A DNA stretch of 45,178 nucleotides, taken from assembly GCF_000337035.1 (NCBI RefSeq), contig NZ_AOJL01000060.1, forward strand, positions 367,073-412,250, in the 5' to 3' direction. A model generated the notes under the pieces. The model worked only from the letters and a program-made list of their open reading frames with translations, was not told the origin of the DNA and did not search any database. The DNA comes from Halorubrum coriense DSM 10284 (lineage in GTDB: Archaea > Halobacteriota > Halobacteria > Halobacteriales > Haloferacaceae). Position 1 is the first letter of the stretch. Every line of letters begins with the position of its first letter. Shown here in pieces: positions 41,401 to 45,178 of this stretch. The translations under genes and the position numbers were made by a program.

Positions 41401-42489
41401 TTACGCCCCGGCCTCCGCGGCTGGGGTCGCTGAGATCGACGACGCCGGCGGAAGGGCGCTCCCGATCGTCCGCGCGATCGCCTCGTTCAACTCCACCTGT
41501 CCGGTCGCGATCAGGCGGATGTATCCGAGGTACGGGACTCGAACCCGCGCGACGCCGCTCACCCACTCGGCTTTCACCGGAGGCGAGAGACCGCTGGCCT
41601 GGTCGTAGGCCTGATTGTTGTCGCCGAGCGTGACGAACCCGTCGTGCGGTGCCGGGCAGTGGGCCAGCGACTCGCAGTCGACCGCGCTGTGATACCGCTC
41701 GTCGGCGCGGTCGTACCAGTTCTCGCCCTCGGTCACGTGGAACATGGCGCGGTGGATGATCGGCGATCCGGACCGCCCCGGCGGCGCGTATATCACGACC
41801 GACCCGTAGGAGTCGAACGTCCGATAGTCGGCGGTCTCTCCAACCTCGTGGGTGACGACGCCGACGTCGTTGTCGGCCGCGTCCGGCGCGAACTGACCGG
41901 GCTCGGTGACGAACACTAGGTCTCCGACCTGCATGTTCGGCTCCATGCTCCCGGACTCGACGGCGACCATCGGCGGCCACACGCCGCTGACGCCGAACAG
42001 GAGCAACCCCACCAAGAGGACGACCCCGACGCTCGTCAGCATCTCCCGGATCCACATCAGCGCGCCCTCCCGGTCGTGACGGAACCGGTACAACAGCGAC
42101 TCCTCCGTCTCGGGGTCCGTCTCTCCAGTCGATGCGGACTCGCCACGGATCCGGTCGCCGACAGTGTCTCCCTCCGCGTCGGAGCGGACGCCGTCGACGT
42201 CGGCGGGCGCGTCGTCGCCCTCCGGCTCGGGAACGCCGGGCGTCGGCGAAGGGGGTCCCGTCGATTCCGACTCCGCCCCCTCGACCGTCGACTCCGACTC
42301 CGCCCCCTCGACCGTCGACTCCGACTCCGCCCCCTCGATCGCCGACTCCCGCTCCTCTCCGTCCGCAGCGCCCGGTTCGTCGTCAATCTCGTCAGGAACG
42401 GCGTCGTCCGACCCGTCGGACTCCCGTCCGGTCCGCTCGTCTCGATCGGCCGACTCGTCGGCGTCCGTCGGCCGATCCCCTTCGTCCAT
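41401..42489 (-). CDS. sec11: Signal peptidase I, Sec11 type
   Basis: A 362-residue membrane peptidase that removes Sec signal peptides. One N-terminal transmembrane helix (SVGVVLLVGLLLFGVSGVWP) is followed by the catalytic Ser at about residue 181 in SGSMEP, a conserved His in IIHRAMF (His replaces the bacterial Lys), and the Asp motif in LGDNNQAYDQ. The first 140 residues are a cytoplasmic acidic tail with three 9-residue repeats (EGAESESTV type) absent from ordinary Sec11 proteins. The gene converges on orc1 with a 16-base gap, and diverges from polD1. Confidence 0.92.
   Translation of the reverse strand: MDEGDRPTDADESADRDERTGRESDGSDDAVPDEIDDEPGAADGEERESAIEGAESESTVEGAESESTVEGAESESTGPPSPTPGVPEPEGDDAPADVDGVRSDAEGDTVGDRIRGESASTGETDPETEESLLYRFRHDREGALMWIREMLTSVGVVLLVGLLLFGVSGVWPPMVAVESGSMEPNMQVGDLVFVTEPGQFAPDAADNDVGVVTHEVGETADYRTFDSYGSVVIYAPPGRSGSPIIHRAMFHVTEGENWYDRADERYHSAVDCESLAHCPAPHDGFVTLGDNNQAYDQASGLSPPVKAEWVSGVARVRVPYLGYIRLIATGQVELNEAIARTIGSALPPASSISATPAAEAGA
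42269..42349 (-). repeat. 27-bp in-frame tandem repeat in sec11
   Basis: Three units, 42269-42295, 42296-42322 and 42323-42349; the first two are identical and the third differs at two positions. They encode the EGAESESTV-type repeats of the acidic N-terminal tail. Confidence 0.9.
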
Positions 42490-42618
42490 TACGTCGGCCT
42501 TGGAGGGTTTCGTTCATAAGCTTCCGGGTCCTCGGGTCTCCGGGCCCCGTGCGTCCGCTCGTCGGTTTCGGCCGACCGCTCCGGAACGGTTTTGCCCGAG
42601 ACTCTCCTTTCGGGTAGC

Positions 42619-44337
42619 GTGCCGCTGGAGTCGAACGCGCGGATCGCGAAAGCCCTCGCCGAGCGCGGCTACAACGCCGAGCGCGAGGCGGTGACCCTCC
42701 TCGCCGGCGCGACGGACCCGGCCGCCGCGGTCTCGGCCGCCGTCGACCGCGCCCCGGACGACGCCCTCCGGATCACCGCGGACCACGTTCGCGAGGCGAT
42801 CGCCGACTCGAACAGATCGGCCGCTTCCACCGACGAGACCGGATATTCTCCAGTTGAAACGAAGGGGTCCGGAACCGCAGACCCCCCGGATACCGAACCG
42901 ACTTCCGACCCGCCGACCGACGCCGGCCCGGCCGCCGCCGCGGACGCGGCGACCGCCGACGCCTCCGCGACCGGCGGCTCCGGTGCCGCCGACCCTCCAA
43001 CCGACGACCTCTCCGCTACTGACGCTTCCGTCGCCGACTCCTCCGCTACTGACGCTTCCGTCGCCGACTCTTCCGCTACCGACGCCGCCGGGACGTCGGA
43101 CGCCGGACGCTCCCCCTCTCGCGACCCCGACCTGCGAGACCTAGCGGTCGGCAACGACATGACCGGCCGCAGCACGGGGACCGGCGAGTACAGCGACTTC
43201 GTCACGACGTTCCGCGACCGCTACGAGCGGCTCTCGAAGATCCTCCGCGGCCGCGTCAACCACCGACCCGCCGAGGCGATCGCGAACATGCCCGGCGGCA
43301 GTGACGCCGCGATGATCGGCCTCGTCAACGACGTGCGCTCCACGAAGTCGGGCCACTGGCTGGTCGAACTGGAGGACACGACCGGGACCTTCCCCGCCCT
43401 CGTGATGAAGGACAAGGGCCTCGCCGACGTCGTCGACGAGATCCTCTTAGACGAGTGCGTCGCGGTCGAGGGGACGCTCGCCGACGACGCGGGGATCCTC
43501 TTCGCCGACTCGCTCCACTTCCCGGACGTCCCCCGAACGCACGACCCCGGCGGGGCCGACCGCCACGTTCAGGCCGCGCTGATCTCCGACGTCCACGTCG
43601 GCAGCGACGAGTTCATGACCGACGCGTGGCACGGATTCACCGACTGGCTCCACACGCCCGAGGCCGACCCCGTCGAGTACCTGCTGCTCGCGGGCGACAT
43701 GGTCGAGGGCGTCGGCGTCTACCCGAACCAAGACGAGGAGCTCGACATCGTCGACATCTACGAGCAGTACGAGGTCTTCGCCGAACACCTCAAGGAGATT
43801 CCCGCGGACACCGAGATCGTGATGATCCCGGGCAACCACGACGCGGTCCGGCTCGCGGAGCCGCAGCCCGGGTTCAACGACGAGATCCGCGAGATCATGG
43901 ACGTCCACGACGCGCGGATCGTCTCGAACCCGGCGACGGTCTCCGTCGAGGGCGTCGAGGTGCTGATGTACCACGGCGTCTCGCTCGACGAGGTGATCGC
44001 GGAGCTGCCCGAGGAGAAGGCGAGCTACGACGAGCCGCACAAGGCGATGTACCAGCTGCTGAAGAAGCGCCACGTCGCGCCGCAGTTCGGCGGGCACACC
44101 CGCGTCGCGCCGGAGGAGCGCGACTACCTCGTCATCGAGGACGTGCCGGACGTGTTCCACACCGGCCACGTCCACAAGCTCGGCTGGGGGAAGTACCACA
44201 ACGTCCTCGCCGTCAACTCCGGCTGCTGGCAGGCCCAGACCGACTTCCAGAAGTCCGTCAACATCGACCCCGACGCCGGCTACGCGCCGATACTCGACCT
44301 CGACACCCTCGACATGACCGTCCGGAAGTTCTCGTAA
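42619..44337 (+). CDS. polD1: DNA polymerase II (PolD) small subunit, exonuclease
   Basis: A 572-residue DP1 subunit of the archaeal D-family replicative polymerase, which provides 3'-5' proofreading. The C-terminal calcineurin-like phosphoesterase carries the metal-binding motifs SDVHVGSDEF, LAGDMVEGVG, IPGNHDAVR and HTGHVHKLGWGKYHN. An OB-fold precedes it (about residues 225-310). Residues about 70-180 are a low-complexity Ala/Ser/Thr/Asp insert with a 10-residue tandem repeat and an ORB-like DNA sequence. The GTG at 42619 gives the family-like start PLESNARIAKALAERGYNAE; an upstream TTG at 42592 would add nine residues. Confidence 0.94.
   Translation: MPLESNARIAKALAERGYNAEREAVTLLAGATDPAAAVSAAVDRAPDDALRITADHVREAIADSNRSAASTDETGYSPVETKGSGTADPPDTEPTSDPPTDAGPAAAADAATADASATGGSGAADPPTDDLSATDASVADSSATDASVADSSATDAAGTSDAGRSPSRDPDLRDLAVGNDMTGRSTGTGEYSDFVTTFRDRYERLSKILRGRVNHRPAEAIANMPGGSDAAMIGLVNDVRSTKSGHWLVELEDTTGTFPALVMKDKGLADVVDEILLDECVAVEGTLADDAGILFADSLHFPDVPRTHDPGGADRHVQAALISDVHVGSDEFMTDAWHGFTDWLHTPEADPVEYLLLAGDMVEGVGVYPNQDEELDIVDIYEQYEVFAEHLKEIPADTEIVMIPGNHDAVRLAEPQPGFNDEIREIMDVHDARIVSNPATVSVEGVEVLMYHGVSLDEVIAELPEEKASYDEPHKAMYQLLKKRHVAPQFGGHTRVAPEERDYLVIEDVPDVFHTGHVHKLGWGKYHNVLAVNSGCWQAQTDFQKSVNIDPDAGYAPILDLDTLDMTVRKFS
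42846..42868 (+). promoter_or_regulatory. ORB-like sequence inside polD1
   Basis: TCTCCAGTTGAAACGAAGGG then GT, encoding YSPVETKGS within the variable insert of the polymerase subunit. It fits the full ORB pattern and has the same orientation as the box before orc1, 3.4 kb away. Confidence 0.65.
43012..43071 (+). repeat. 30-bp in-frame tandem repeat in polD1
   Basis: Two nearly identical units, 43012-43041 and 43042-43071 (one base different, at the end), followed by a partial third. They encode ATDASVADSS-type repeats in the variable insert. Confidence 0.9.
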
Positions 44338-44341
44338 GCGC

Positions 44342-44974
44342 CTACTCTTCGATCTCTACCCGCCCGCTCGTCGCGTCGTTGAGCCGCTCGCGGAGCGCGT
44401 CGACCTCCAGGACCGGCACCCGGAGGTCGAACCGGACGCGCTCGCCGTAGTCGGCGTCGAACTCGACGCCCGTCGACTCGATCACCCCGCGGACCGTCCC
44501 CGAGTCGTCGTACTCGGTCTCGACGACGAGCGTGCGGTGCGGGCGTTCCTCGACCACTCCCGCCGCGTCGACGCCGTCCTTCACCGCGCGCGAGTAGGCG
44601 CGCGCGAGTCCGCCGACGCCGAGGTTCGTCCCCCCGTAGTACCGGGTCACCACCGCGACGACGTTTCGGATCTCGCGCTGCTGGAGCACGTTCAGGGCCG
44701 GCTTCCCGGCGGAGCCGGTCGGCTCGCCGTCGTCCGACGAGTACTCCCTGAGCATCGGTTCCGACCCCGGCGTTCGCTCGGTGGGCTCGCCCGCCGGGAC
44801 CCGGTACGCGGGCACGTTGTGGGTCGCGTCGGCGTACTCGCTCCGGACCGCCTCGACGAACGACTCGGCCCCCTCGACCGCGTCGACGGGCGCGACGTGG
44901 CCGAGGAACTCCGACCCCTGTACCTCGAACCGCGCGGTCGCGCGCTCGGCCACCGTCCGGTACGCGTCGGTCAC
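44342..44974 (-). CDS. IMPACT/YigZ-family protein
   Basis: A 210-residue two-domain protein. The N-terminal UPF0029 (Impact) domain includes FEVQGSEFLGHVAPVDAVEG, YADATHNVPAYRV and YSSDDGEPTGSAGKPALNVL, then VVAVVTRYYGGTNLGVGGLA; the last stretch is the family signature. The C-terminal DUF1949-like domain follows (RTLVVETEYDDSGTVRGVIE). Eukaryotic IMPACT regulates the GCN2 kinase; the archaeal role is unknown. It starts with GTG at 44974, overlapping the upstream gene's stop (GTGA), and converges on polD1 with a four-base gap. Confidence 0.92.
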   Translation of the reverse strand: MTDAYRTVAERATARFEVQGSEFLGHVAPVDAVEGAESFVEAVRSEYADATHNVPAYRVPAGEPTERTPGSEPMLREYSSDDGEPTGSAGKPALNVLQQREIRNVVAVVTRYYGGTNLGVGGLARAYSRAVKDGVDAAGVVEERPHRTLVVETEYDDSGTVRGVIESTGVEFDADYGERVRFDLRVPVLEVDALRERLNDATSGRVEIEE

Positions 44975-45178
44975 GGCGCTCGGTCCTCCGGTTCGACCTC
45001 CTCCTCGCGTCGGCGCTCGACGACGACGCTCGTCGGCGGCGCGAGGCGGAACAGCGCGAGGTAGGCGACGACCCCGACGACCTCGACGACCGCCGCCACG
45101 ACCGCCAGCGGCTCCGCCGCGAACGCCGCCGGCGCGCCCGTCCCGTGCCACGCGAGGAACCCGCCGAGGAACGCGCCA
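44971..45178 (-). CDS. Partial membrane-protein gene, 5' part outside the window
   Basis: The last 68 codons of a gene that enters from the right. The visible part has hydrophobic helices (FLGGFLAWHG; AVVAAVVEVVGVVAYLALF) and a charged C-terminal tail rich in Arg and Glu (VVVERRREEEVEPEDRAP). Its stop overlaps the start of the IMPACT-family gene by four bases, so the two are co-translated. The family cannot be identified from this piece. Confidence 0.7.
   Translation of the reverse strand, partial: GAFLGGFLAWHGTGAPAAFAAEPLAVVAAVVEVVGVVAYLALFRLAPPTSVVVERRREEEVEPEDRAP

Noticed and set aside
1-45178. CRISPR array, rRNA genes, integrase or phage genes
   Set aside because: No regularly spaced direct repeats with unique spacers, no rRNA-like segments and no integrase or phage structural gene were seen; the only mobile element is the IS6-type insertion.

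Overview
The window is high-GC DNA from a halophilic archaeon (class Halobacteria). Predicted proteins are strongly acidic, most starts are leaderless with an A/T-rich TATA box about 27 bases upstream, and the genes include Hel308, the small subunit of the D-family DNA polymerase, an Orc1/Cdc6 initiator, a KEOPS subunit, archaeal IMP cyclohydrolase and a tRNA-Gln(CUG). Overall style suggests a Halorubrum-like haloarchaeon, but the genus is an inference.

Layout: 1-0.16 kb is an intergenic palindromic repeat. 0.28-5.1 kb holds a lipoprotein, an RNA 2',3'-cyclic phosphodiesterase, a HEAT-repeat protein, a zinc-ribbon protein and a CNNM/CorC-type membrane protein. 5.3-12.0 kb holds amino-acid and nucleotide metabolism (serA, thrC, upp) with a frameshifted sensor histidine kinase and a VapBC-type pair between them. 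12.1-16.1 kb is a run of small membrane or zinc-finger proteins, a CobW-type metallochaperone GTPase, and a Get3/ArsA-type ATPase behind a small conserved gene. 16.4-19.3 kb has a CstA-type peptide transporter, a conserved unknown and a cupin. 19.43-20.12 kb is a complete 0.7-kb IS6-type insertion sequence. 20.2-24.9 kb has small haloarchaeal proteins, a TrmB-like regulator, an S9 peptidase and purO. 25.1-28.3 kb has tRNA-Gln, cgi121 and hel308. 28.38-28.74 kb is a second, longer copy of the palindromic repeat, here preceded by its own promoter-like element. 28.8-34.9 kb has a methyltransferase, a DUF2391-type membrane protein, a split MgtE-type transporter, haloarchaeal DUF proteins and aspartate kinase.

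The last 10 kb (35.2-45.2 kb) is a chromosomal replication-origin neighbourhood. oapC-oapB-oapA (origin-associated genes) and a TetR regulator lie left of an AT-rich unwinding region flanked by inverted origin recognition boxes (ORBs). Then come orc1, sec11 signal peptidase, polD1, an IMPACT-family gene and a partial membrane-protein gene. Proteins in this cluster carry unusual acidic or Ser-rich insertions encoded by in-frame tandem repeats.

Most interesting observations: (1) two copies of an intergenic repeat in which hairpin loops (TCC and GAA) and flanks are conserved while the stem arms are replaced by other self-complementary arms; one copy has a promoter-like box and further nested stems, making it a candidate structured RNA; (2) seven ORB-type sequences in the window, only three of them at the origin, with one inside the polD1 coding sequence and an inverted pair beside tRNA-Gln; (3) a 29-codon membrane-protein gene translationally coupled to a DUF gene; (4) a histidine kinase broken by a single frameshift. 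All calls are from reading the sequence; no database search was run.
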